Assembly (NCBI GenBank): GCA_937899725.1
Contig: CALCCA010000022.1
Span: 1-41,277 of the forward strand
Source of the DNA: an uncultured Halomicronema sp.
GTDB taxonomy: Bacteria; Cyanobacteriota; Cyanobacteriia; Phormidesmidales; Phormidesmidaceae
Length of the DNA: 41,277 nt
Direction: 5' to 3'
Shown here: one piece after another, positions 17,822-26,000 of the stretch
Layout: the number at the start of each line of letters is the position of its first letter
Position numbering within the stretch: the stretch's first letter is position 1
Notes under the pieces: model-generated
What the model was told of the DNA's origin: nothing
Seen by the model: only the letters and a program-made list of their open reading frames with translations
Databases searched by the model: none
Position numbers and translations under genes: made by a program

Positions 17822-19105
17822 TTGCGTACTTTTACGACTTTATGGCTCGGTTACCTCATCTCAGCCATCGGCACTCGCATGGCAGATTTTGCCATTACCC
17901 TCTGGGTTTGGGAGCAGACTGGCTCAGTTACAGCGTTAGCACTGACAGGCTTTTTCTACCAGTTTCCGCGTATCTTCACGTCTTTGTTTGCGGGCATCTT
18001 AGTCGATCGCGTGAGTCGCAAGCGGTTGCTGATCATGAGTGAAGGGGTAGCAGCCGTTTCAACGCTAGTGCTTTGGTGGCTACAGGCCAATGGTCAGCTT
18101 ACTATCGGACATTTTTATGCGGCAGCCTGGATAAATGGTGGGTTTGAGAAGTTTGGCCAACTGGCTTACCGATCTTCAATTTCGATGTTAGTGAAGCCAC
18201 AAAACTATACCCGTGCTAGCAGTATGACTACAGCGGCTAGCTATGGGGCTAATATTGTCGCGCCAGCCATCGGAGGTATTCTCTATCCGGTGCTGGGTCT
18301 TGGCGGTATTCTGCCGATTAACTTTGCAACGTTTGTAGTCGCCATCATCACTATCGCGCTACTCAACATTCCTCAACCTCAGCGTGAAGATCGCTTCTTA
18401 GGAAAGGCAACTAGTTGGCTTACTGCGGCTTGGCAGGAAGTCACCTTTGGCTTTCGTTACCTATGGAACTCTGTTAACTTACGAACCTTGCTGATGGTGA
18501 CAGCCCTATTTGGTGCGTTGCTGAAGATAAATGATACGCTCTATAACCCGATGATTTTGGCTCGGACAGACGGCAGTTCTCAAATTTTGGGAGCGATTTC
18601 GGCGATCGCCGGTTTGGGCGGGATTACGGGCGCAATTATCGTCAGTATCTGGGGTGGCTTCGAGCGAAACAAAAAGGGCATGCTGCTGGGTTATATCAGT
18701 GTTGGTTTTGCAAAAGTCGCGTTTGGGTTAGGTCAAGGCATTGGGATTTGGTTCCCAGCTCAGTTCTGGGCGTTTATGACCTTCCCGCTAATTTGGGGGT
18801 CGGAATCGGCACTTTGGATGATGGCAACTCCAGCCAAAGTGCAGGGCCGCGTGTTTGCGGTGAGTTTTTTAGCTGACGATTTGCTGCATACGCCCATCGG
18901 ACTGTTTGCTGGGGTGCTGAGCGATCTCGTTTTAGAACCGGCGATGCAGTCATCGGTAGTGATGCAAAAGGTATTTAGCCCAGTGACAGGAAGCGGCGCA
19001 GGGTCTGGCATGGCGCTATTGTATGTAGGGAGCGCGATCGCTATGATCCTAATAGGAATGTTCGGCTTCAAATTCACTCACATTCAGCAGATAAAGAAAT
19101 TTTAG
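17822..19105 (+). CDS. MFS transporter, EntS-like, paralogue of the left-arm exporter
   Basis: This 427-residue major facilitator has the same layout as the protein at 13380-14687. Shared segments include GILVDRVSRKRLLIMSE, NYTRASSMTTAASYGANI, LYNPMILARTDGSSQILGA and VFSPVTGSGAGSGMALLYV. The start is a TTG at 17822; it is chosen because its MRTF opening matches that of the paralogue. No strong Shine-Dalgarno is visible. The AraC regulator follows 78 bp downstream on the same strand. A role in siderophore export is inferred from the paralogue's place in a receptor operon. Base composition is more AT-rich than in the left-arm copy, so the two have diverged or came in separately. Confidence 0.85.
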   Translation: MRTFTTLWLGYLISAIGTRMADFAITLWVWEQTGSVTALALTGFFYQFPRIFTSLFAGILVDRVSRKRLLIMSEGVAAVSTLVLWWLQANGQLTIGHFYAAAWINGGFEKFGQLAYRSSISMLVKPQNYTRASSMTTAASYGANIVAPAIGGILYPVLGLGGILPINFATFVVAIITIALLNIPQPQREDRFLGKATSWLTAAWQEVTFGFRYLWNSVNLRTLLMVTALFGALLKINDTLYNPMILARTDGSSQILGAISAIAGLGGITGAIIVSIWGGFERNKKGMLLGYISVGFAKVAFGLGQGIGIWFPAQFWAFMTFPLIWGSESALWMMATPAKVQGRVFAVSFLADDLLHTPIGLFAGVLSDLVLEPAMQSSVVMQKVFSPVTGSGAGSGMALLYVGSAIAMILIGMFGFKFTHIQQIKKF

Positions 19106-19183
19106 TCAAAGATAAAACCTGTATTTATTATGCCTTCAACCAATCCTTTAAAATCATAATTATCAGGTCTCAGCGATTAAATT

Positions 19184-20200
19184 ATGACAATCAGATTAAC
19201 AGACGATGGACTCTTTTTAGAGCAGTGGCAGACAGCCCCTGAAGAGAAATACGATGCTTTGGATGAACTAGATTACATCTGTAATTTTGACACTCAAGTC
19301 ATACAAGGATGGAGAAGGGAAATTGATTTAAGAGAGGGTATATCGTTAGTTATCAATCACTATCGACCCAAAGAGCCTTTACAGGTAATCTATCAATCTG
19401 AAAGATCGTTAGACGAGATTAAGTTCTCGTTTGCACTTTTAGCCAATGGGCAATGGAATATTAAATCTCACTCTGGTGAAACTTTACTTCCCTGTGCAAC
19501 TGGCACTTATCTCATCAGAAGCAATGGTTTAACACTTTATGGTGTTGGTGATTTTTCAGATGCCTTGCCTTATGACTTCATAGAAATCTACGTTAAGCCA
19601 TCATTACTCTATTCTTTTGATGCTTCTTTAGCAGAAGGAATAAATCAAGAATTGAAGGATATAGTCAAACCCTCCAATCAAGAGATTTACTACCTGCAGA
19701 CCAGAAGCATTCAACCGGCGATGGCAGCGGTATTGCAACAGATTCTGCGGTGTTCCTATAGCGGCGTCATTAAGCGAGCATACTTAGAAAGCAAAGCAAT
19801 TGAGCTAATCGCTCTGGTGCTAGAGCACGAAAGAGTGATTAAAGCAGGCAAGGGAGCATCAGACATCCTCAAGCCCGAACAGAAAGAGCGAATCTACTAT
19901 GCCAGAGAGATCCTATTACGAGACTTAAGTAATCCGCCTTCTCTAACGGAGTTAGCGCAGCAGGTAGGATTGAATGCTTCTCTTCTTGGCAAGGGCTTTC
20001 AGCAGATATTCGGTACCACTGTATTCGAGCAGTTGCAGACACATCGGCTAGAGATTTCGCAGCAGCTTTTGGCAGAGCAAGATATTAGCGTCACTGAAGT
20101 CGCTCACCTAGTAGGGTATGCCAGCCTCAGTTATTTTTCGAGAGCCTTTAAGCGAAAGTTTGGTGTAGGGCCAAAGACCTATCAAAAAGCTTGTAGCTAA
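19184..20200 (+). CDS. AraC-family transcriptional regulator, PchR-like (second copy)
   Basis: This 338-residue protein is paralogous to the regulator at 691-1701. The C-terminal domain has two helix-turn-helix units: LTELAQQVGLNASLLGKGF near residue 253, and VTEVAHLVGYASLSYFSRAF, followed by KRKFGVGPKTYQK. Residues 1-200 are the divergent effector-binding half. It sits between the MFS gene and the Calx-beta gene on the same strand, so it may control either or both. The gene is distinctly AT-rich, especially in its 5' half. Regulation of iron or siderophore genes is inferred from the family and neighbours. Confidence 0.9.
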   Translation: MTIRLTDDGLFLEQWQTAPEEKYDALDELDYICNFDTQVIQGWRREIDLREGISLVINHYRPKEPLQVIYQSERSLDEIKFSFALLANGQWNIKSHSGETLLPCATGTYLIRSNGLTLYGVGDFSDALPYDFIEIYVKPSLLYSFDASLAEGINQELKDIVKPSNQEIYYLQTRSIQPAMAAVLQQILRCSYSGVIKRAYLESKAIELIALVLEHERVIKAGKGASDILKPEQKERIYYAREILLRDLSNPPSLTELAQQVGLNASLLGKGFQQIFGTTVFEQLQTHRLEISQQLLAEQDISVTEVAHLVGYASLSYFSRAFKRKFGVGPKTYQKACS

Positions 20201-20635
20201 CAAGCCGTCATTGTGAAATGTCCCCCATCGCCTGCCATGCCAACATCATCGATGGTTTGATCGCCGACTGCTTCTAGTACTCTGTGGCGGCAGTCTCCTT
20301 ACCTTTGTGAAAGGCTACCCACTTTGAACCGTGACCCTTGCACCCAACACCCTAGCCATCGTCAATGGTGTGCATATTTGCGCCGCACTCTACTGGTTCA
20401 ACACATTAAATCTCTATTTGACTGGGTTGTGCCCACGGCTGCGTCACCTGCATTAAGGGCAGAATTTAAGGCAAAAACGATTTAGGGCAAAAAAAAGATG
20501 ATTTAAGGCAAAAAATGACTTTAGAGATTTCGTAAGATTGCTGCGAATGGCTCTTAATAACGATGGACGAGACATCAGAGCGCAAAGACTCTTTCTCCAT
20601 CGTTCAGAGCTAACAGATCTTTATGGATTTCCAAC
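20201..20635. other. Intergenic region between AraC and Calx-beta genes
   Basis: These 435 bp have no gene. The downstream part (20452-20514) holds AAGGCAAAAA-type direct repeats listed separately. The rest shows short repeated C-rich words (for example around 20335-20350) of the kind common in cyanobacterial spacers. Confidence 0.5.
20464..20514 (+). repeat. Three direct repeats ATTTA(A/G)GGCAAAAA, possible activator sites
   Basis: Copies begin at 20464, 20480 and 20501, with a weaker copy (ATTAAGGGCAGAA) at 20452. Spacings of 16 and 21 bp place them on roughly one helical face. They lie 120-170 bp upstream of the Calx-beta start. AraC-family activators bind direct repeats, and an AraC gene ends just upstream, so they are candidate binding sites. 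Confidence 0.5.
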
Positions 20636-23600
20636 ATGCCCCAAGTTAGTCTGTCTACCTCTACAAACTTTGACGGTGACCTGAACGCGCTGGTCGAAGA
20701 CCAAGGCACCGCCCTGACCGTTCGCTTTGACCTGGATGAGCCCGCACCCGCAGGTGGGCTGAAGGTCTATGTCGATAGCGAAGTCGAGCAAATTATCAAC
20801 CGGCTTGACCTGCCAGGATTTGCGTCCAGTCCAACGACTGAAAATATTGACTTCACTAGCTTTGTCACCAACTTCGATAACTCAGGCTTTGCCCTCACGA
20901 TTAAGGCGGGTGCGACCTTTGGCACCTTCACAATCAATGTGTTCGACAATCCTGAACCAGATACATTTTTGCCAGAGACCTTCGATGGGTTGGCAGAAGT
21001 AGCGCTTTCGCTCAGGACTCAAGAGCAGGTGGACGAGGCCGACCAAGGCGACATTACAGGGCTGGGCGAGTACACGATTGATCCAGGTGCCACGAGCAGT
21101 ACCGTCACCTTTGTCGATGAGGCGAGCCAGCTGACGGAGATGCCGGAACCACCCACGCCGGAGCCGCCCGCGCCTGACGGGCTACAGGTGAGTCTATTTA
21201 CCGGGCCAGGCTATCTGATTGAGGATGAAGGAACAGTTAGTGCCCATGCGTTTCTCGCGACGAACGGCGTGATTCCGGAAGGGGGGTTGTTGGTGTCAGT
21301 CAATGCACCGAACCTGAGCGAGTTTGACCTAGAGAGTGTTTCGGTTGAAGGCGGTGAGATTGCAGCGGTACGTGACGGTGGGTTTGACCTGCTGATGACG
21401 GAGTATACAACGCTGGTTAACTTGGCGATCGCAGACGACGGCGAAACGGAAGTAGAAGAGACAGCAACCTTTAGCTTAGCTGCGGGAGACGGCTATGAAG
21501 TTGTTGAAGATTACAGCGGTGGTACTTTCGAGCTAGTCGATACGCGGTCGGATATCCCGCAAGGTATTGTTGTTGAACCCAATGATATTGCTACAGTAGC
21601 TACAGATACAGGAATTACGCCTGAAAATCCAACATTTTCTGCTACTGACTCCATCTACTTCAACATCGGCAACAGATACCTTAACGAAGACGGCACCTAT
21701 ACCTACATCGATTTCAACGAGGAGGTCGATCTGTATCAGGTCAATTTGAGTGGGGGAGACACCGTTGCTGTCGAACTTTTTGAAGTTGAAGGCAATATGG
21801 GTCTCTTTGACATTGGATTCTTATCCAGCTTGACGGTATTTGACGCTGATGGTAACCAGCTTCTTGCTAGTCTGACTGAGCTGAGTGCTGCTGCCCCCGA
21901 TAAGCTATTCGGTACGGCTAACAATTTGGGTGATGCCTTCAACGAAGATGGAACGGTTAATTTTGATGAAACGGAAAGCTACCTAGAATTTACTGCACCC
22001 AAAGATGGGAGCTACTACATTGGTGTTTCTGATCTCGCTTCTGCGACGCCTACTTACGCTGGACAAAGCGTTACCGATGTTGGATTTACCGACGTCGGTT
22101 ACAGCATCGAAACTCCAGGATTGGGAGACAACAATCGATTAGGCTTTGGTAATTACAACATCGAGATCGATTTATTGACCCCCGATAATCCTCGCAAAAC
22201 GGGGATGCCCACCCCACCTGTGAGCAACCCCAATGTCACAAATCCGCCAACCCTCTCTTTAGAGGCTAATCCTACAACTGACGATAGCGAAGGGAATGTT
22301 ATCCCTGGGGTCGTGGAATTTGTCGAAGACGGTGGCATCTCTAGGGTTGATTTTGTAATTCGAGCGGAGGGCGAAATTCCTGAAGAAGGCATCGAAATTG
22401 TCCTCAACAGCAACGTCAATTTGTTTGATTATGTTTCGTTGGTTGGTCAAGACAGTCTTCCCAGCACCATCGGCGGACAGTTTTTGAGCACGTTTTATAA
22501 TGAGGAGGGTATACCGACGGGGATGCGGCTCCGCATTGAAGAGCCCACCATGACCGTTGACTTTGAGGCTGCTAATCGGCTTGAGGGTTTTCCCATAGAT
22601 TTTACTGGGATGAGGCCTTTTCTAGATGCGTATGAGCCGCTAGAAACCGACGGAGCTGAAGATGTTACTTTCTTTTTACAGGCTGGGGAGGGCTATGAGA
22701 TTGCTCCCGATGCTGGGACAGCAGAGGTGACTTACTACGATTCGGTAGAAGACGTCCCTGCTGCCACGGGCGGTGGTGGAGACACTGTTCCTGAAGTTGG
22801 TATAACCATCAGCGAAACCGAACTCATTGAAACCGAAGGCACTGAGACTACTCTCACTTTCACCTTATCTGAACCACCCCCAGCAGAAGGCTTAACGGTA
22901 TTTCTTGATAGTGACGACAATACACTTATCGGTAGTCCCATCAGTCAGTTTGATGTTCTTGATGCCGAATTTAGTGGCGGCAGTTTTCCGCTTGCTAATG
23001 CCGATGCATCAGGATTTTTCTTTAACATCACAGAACAAACGGCGACCATTACCCTTTCTGTCTTTGATGAGTTAACGGTTGATACAGGTCTACCCGAAGA
23101 CACTTTTCAAGAGGGTCTCCTCGGTCTTACTTTTGCCCTACAGCCCCAATTAGGCTACACCATCGACCCCAGTGCAAGTGAAGTCAGTCTTTCAATTCAA
23201 GATAATCCTGCCTCTCAAATTCTAGTTACTCCCACCGCTGCTACTGTTGATGATGCATCAAGTACAACTTTAATTGAGTCAGAGAACACTGTTGGGCTTC
23301 TTAACCTGAGCCTGGGTGCGCTACCCTCAGCAGAAGGCTTAACCGTCAGTGTTGGCACAGATTCTCTGGCTGATTTTGATCAAGGAGCCATTGAGGTAGA
23401 AGGTGGCACCATTGCTGCTGTACGGGACGACGGGTTTGATGTCACCATCACCGAACGAGAAGCCACTGTGAGCTTACCGATTCTCGACGATGGCATGAAT
23501 GAGGATAGCGAAACGGCAACTTTTAGAATAGAGCCGAGCGATAGCTACGAAACTGTTCAGATCTTCAATGAGGTGACTTTCTTACTAAGCGATACGCCAG

Positions 23601-24487
23601 GACAGGTTAGCGCTCCAGAAGAGATTGAGGGCAACAGCACTCTATCCGAAGCAAATTCTCTAGGATTGAGTGCGGATAACGCTGCGACATCTGTAAAAGG
23701 GAATCTGGGAGGCGTTGGAGAAGAGTCTGGTGGAGACTTTTTGGGCTATGCAGAAGATGTAGATTTTTACTCGTTCACTTTAGAAGCGGGACAGGCCATC
23801 AGCTTAGATATTGATTCACTCGAAGACTCTTCTGATGTCCTCTTTTACCCAGAAGGATATCTTTTTCAAGAACTGGTAGGTATTCCTCAACAACTCGACG
23901 CCGAATTGCGCTTATTCGATGCAGCAGGTAACGAGCTAGCTGCTAACAATGACGGTGCAGCCCCCGATGAAGAGTTCTCCCGCGACCCGTTCATTCAGTA
24001 CACTGCCGAAACCGCAGGCACTTACTACGTGGGCGTGAGTCAACTGGGCAACCGCAACTACGACCCCAATGTAGAGTTCAGCGGTAGTGGTTGGACCTTC
24101 CCAGAGGTGGGCGTACTCTTCGGCTCCTACGAACTCATCGCCACCATCACCGAGGGCAATACCCCGCCGCTCACTGGCGACCTGACCGGCACCGATGCTG
24201 CCGATACGCTGGTGGGCGATGCCGGTCACAACATTCTTAATGGTCTCCTCGGCGACGACATTTATACGGGTGGGGCCGGGGCCGACCAGTTTGTCTTGGG
24301 CCTAGCTCAAGGCGTGGACACCATCACCGATTTTGAGGTCGGTGTTGACCAAATCAAGCTGGGGGGGCTGACGCCCAACGGCGTGAGGTTCTTCGAGCTG
24401 GGTGACGACACCCTGGTGCTGACCAACAGCAACGAGCTGATCGGCGTGGTGCAGGGTGTTACCGGTCTCGACAGCGTGTTTGCGTAG
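20636..24487 (+). CDS. Calx-beta/PPC repeat protein with C-terminal RTX cassette, short paralogue
   Basis: This 1283-residue acidic protein opens MPQVSLSTSTNFDGDLNALV, nearly identical to the 2571-residue neighbour. It has about five Calx-beta-like modules and two PPC domains: the first around DFNEEVDLYQVNL, ending YYIGVSDL, and the second around EDVDFYSFTLEAG, ending YYVGVSQLGNRNYDP. It ends with the RTX-like cassette (GTDAADTLVGDAGHNILNG, GGAGADQFVLGL). It lacks the 370-residue VTYDFAWTGQ domain found in the other two RTX proteins. There is no signal peptide, so type I secretion through the C-terminus is inferred. Its central part is more AT-rich than its ends, suggesting a mosaic or a patch of gene conversion at the termini. 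Confidence 0.9.
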   Translation: MPQVSLSTSTNFDGDLNALVEDQGTALTVRFDLDEPAPAGGLKVYVDSEVEQIINRLDLPGFASSPTTENIDFTSFVTNFDNSGFALTIKAGATFGTFTINVFDNPEPDTFLPETFDGLAEVALSLRTQEQVDEADQGDITGLGEYTIDPGATSSTVTFVDEASQLTEMPEPPTPEPPAPDGLQVSLFTGPGYLIEDEGTVSAHAFLATNGVIPEGGLLVSVNAPNLSEFDLESVSVEGGEIAAVRDGGFDLLMTEYTTLVNLAIADDGETEVEETATFSLAAGDGYEVVEDYSGGTFELVDTRSDIPQGIVVEPNDIATVATDTGITPENPTFSATDSIYFNIGNRYLNEDGTYTYIDFNEEVDLYQVNLSGGDTVAVELFEVEGNMGLFDIGFLSSLTVFDADGNQLLASLTELSAAAPDKLFGTANNLGDAFNEDGTVNFDETESYLEFTAPKDGSYYIGVSDLASATPTYAGQSVTDVGFTDVGYSIETPGLGDNNRLGFGNYNIEIDLLTPDNPRKTGMPTPPVSNPNVTNPPTLSLEANPTTDDSEGNVIPGVVEFVEDGGISRVDFVIRAEGEIPEEGIEIVLNSNVNLFDYVSLVGQDSLPSTIGGQFLSTFYNEEGIPTGMRLRIEEPTMTVDFEAANRLEGFPIDFTGMRPFLDAYEPLETDGAEDVTFFLQAGEGYEIAPDAGTAEVTYYDSVEDVPAATGGGGDTVPEVGITISETELIETEGTETTLTFTLSEPPPAEGLTVFLDSDDNTLIGSPISQFDVLDAEFSGGSFPLANADASGFFFNITEQTATITLSVFDELTVDTGLPEDTFQEGLLGLTFALQPQLGYTIDPSASEVSLSIQDNPASQILVTPTAATVDDASSTTLIESENTVGLLNLSLGALPSAEGLTVSVGTDSLADFDQGAIEVEGGTIAAVRDDGFDVTITEREATVSLPILDDGMNEDSETATFRIEPSDSYETVQIFNEVTFLLSDTPGQVSAPEEIEGNSTLSEANSLGLSADNAATSVKGNLGGVGEESGGDFLGYAEDVDFYSFTLEAGQAISLDIDSLEDSSDVLFYPEGYLFQELVGIPQQLDAELRLFDAAGNELAANNDGAAPDEEFSRDPFIQYTAETAGTYYVGVSQLGNRNYDPNVEFSGSGWTFPEVGVLFGSYELIATITEGNTPPLTGDLTGTDAADTLVGDAGHNILNGLLGDDIYTGGAGADQFVLGLAQGVDTITDFEVGVDQIKLGGLTPNGVRFFELGDDTLVLTNSNELIGVVQGVTGLDSVFA

Positions 24488-24563
24488 ATAGGTAAATAGG
24501 GAATAGGTCTTGCCTGTCATCTGTCACCTGTTCCCTGTCACCTAAGATCGACTTGAACCATTC

Positions 24564-24600
24564 ATCCGGCTGTACTCATTTGAGACAGTCGGATTTTTGT
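24564..24600 (+). terminator. Intrinsic terminator after the short Calx-beta gene
   Basis: The stem pairs ATCCGGCTGT (24564-24573) with ACAGTCGGAT (24585-24594), with one G-T wobble, then a T-run. It is closely similar to the terminator at 4651-4688 of the paralogous gene, including the loop word CATTTGAG. Confidence 0.8.
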
Positions 24601-24689
24601 GCAGATGGGAATGTCGAGGTGTGGCACGATCTCCCCTGCCCTCCCCACCTAACCATCAGCAATCGCCCTCTGGCTCAGAGCACTGGCCA

Positions 24690-24970
24690 CCCACACCACC
24701 TGCAGGCGATCGGCACGAGTTGAATTTGGATGATTTGCACCACCGGCATCGCCGGGCTATCTTCAGTGTCCGGCGATGGTGTAATGGAGAAAGGCTGGAC
24801 AGTAGGTAGATCTTAAACGGTTTGGGCAAAGCCTGGCAGAGGAATGAGGAAGGGGGTACTGCCCGCGATCGCGAGGCTGATTAATCCAGTACGTGAGGCA
24901 CGAAAATCCTACGGTTAGAGACGATGGCGTCAGCGTCCTACAGTTTATTGAGAATTTAAATCAATAGGGT
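24690..24970 (-). pseudogene. Relic of a second AMIN/TonB receptor gene, 5' end and promoter only
   Basis: On the minus strand this stretch aligns with the start of the receptor at 14692-17547. It covers the signal-peptide region (the block around GGCAGAGGAATGAGGAAGGG) and a jump over most of the proline-rich linker. It then covers the start of the AMIN domain (GCGATCGGCACGAGTTGAAT). Nothing further downstream is kept. In-frame stops interrupt it, and the start ATG has become GTG. The TATTGAGA operator is still present at 24946-24966. This is direct evidence that the right arm once carried its own receptor gene. Confidence 0.8.
24946..24966 (+). promoter_or_regulatory. Operator-like site retained beside the receptor relic
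   Basis: The 21-mer reads TATTGAGA, ATTTAA, ATCAATA, with TATTGA/TCAATA arms. It occupies the same place relative to the relic as the 17614 site does to the intact receptor. It is better conserved than the coding remnant. Confidence 0.55.
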
Positions 24971-25234
24971 TGAATCATCGCTGGGCGCTCGCAAAAGCCG
25001 CCAAGTATCGCACTGCTGACCGGGTGATGCCCCCTCAAGTTCTAGCGGGAAAAAGCAATCTCGTACGCTGTCTACAGTGGGTGTTTTTTCTTGCCGGATC
25101 GATGTGGGGAAAGCTGAAATTCACTACATTATCAGGCTTTTGGCAAATTTCAGGAGAGTCGAGTTGGCGGTCGCGATCGCTAACCGACCAGTGACGCCCT
25201 GAAGCAATTGCCGCTGGCGTCAGTCAATCGGGCT
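24971..25234. other. Intergenic stretch after the receptor relic
   Basis: No convincing gene or structured element is seen in these roughly 260 bp. HIP1 words are present. Confidence 0.4.
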
Positions 25235-25657
25235 CTACCATAGCAAAATCAGTGTCCCCGATAGCATCAAGCTAGTGCCTAACATCACTTGCCAGGTAAA
25301 CGGCTCCCCTAAAAATACGGTTGAAAAAATCAAAATTAGCACCAATCCTGACTTATCAATGGGTGCCACCAATGACGCTGGCCCTAGCTGCAACGCTCGA
25401 AAATAGCACAGCCAGGACAGCCCTGTCGCCAGTCCCGACAGCAGCAAAAACAACATCGTCTTGTGAGTAATACCGGCCCAGCCCGGCCATTCTCCTCTAG
25501 CCCACACAATCCCCCAGGCCACCGCTAAAATCACGACTGTTCGAATCGCCGTCGCCACATTAGAGCTCACCGATTCCACCCCAATCTTGCCAAAGATCGT
25601 CGTCAGGGCCGCGAACACGGCAGACAGTAAAGCAAAAATCCACCAGCTTTGATTCAT
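25235..25657 (-). CDS. Half-size EamA-family membrane transporter
   Basis: The predicted protein has 140 residues and four to five hydrophobic segments, matching single-EamA-domain (drug/metabolite transporter) proteins. These are about 140 residues long and work as dimers. It opens MNQSWWIFALLSAVFAALTT, and its C-terminal half includes GPASLVAPIDKSGLVLILIF. I take the ATG at 25657; a GTG nine bases upstream is also open. There is no obvious partner gene nearby. The substrate is unknown. Confidence 0.85.
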   Translation of the reverse strand: MNQSWWIFALLSAVFAALTTIFGKIGVESVSSNVATAIRTVVILAVAWGIVWARGEWPGWAGITHKTMLFLLLSGLATGLSWLCYFRALQLGPASLVAPIDKSGLVLILIFSTVFLGEPFTWQVMLGTSLMLSGTLILLW

Positions 25658-26000
25658 CTCGGTCACGCGCCTGTCCCCGCTGCCGCCCTTAGTTGAAGCG
25701 GCATACAGAGGAATGTCCTAGCAATCGGAGCGTCCAACATCTCACAGTTCCACCCCAATACTACGGGCACTAGCACTGCCGCATCATGTCTTAAGCACTT
25801 CCCTACGCATTCGTTATTGGAATATGGTCAGACGCCCCCTCAGAGGATACGAACCAACGAACAGGAGCCGTCAAAATTCGGCTCATAGGGGCTGAGTGCT
25901 GACTAAAGATATCGTAAAACCGCTCTCCTGTATCGACCAACACTTGAATATGGCAGCATCGTTCCAGCGAGAGCGATGAGGAACTTGTCGCTTTGACCAT
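25658..26000. other. Intergenic stretch between EamA and tonB genes
   Basis: About 340 bp with no gene I can support. An open frame of 65 codons on the minus strand has no recognisable motif and looks fortuitous. Confidence 0.4.

Noticed and set aside
25803-26000. 65-codon minus-strand frame upstream of the EamA gene
   Set aside because: Overlaps the 3' flank of the tonB-like gene and shows no recognisable feature.
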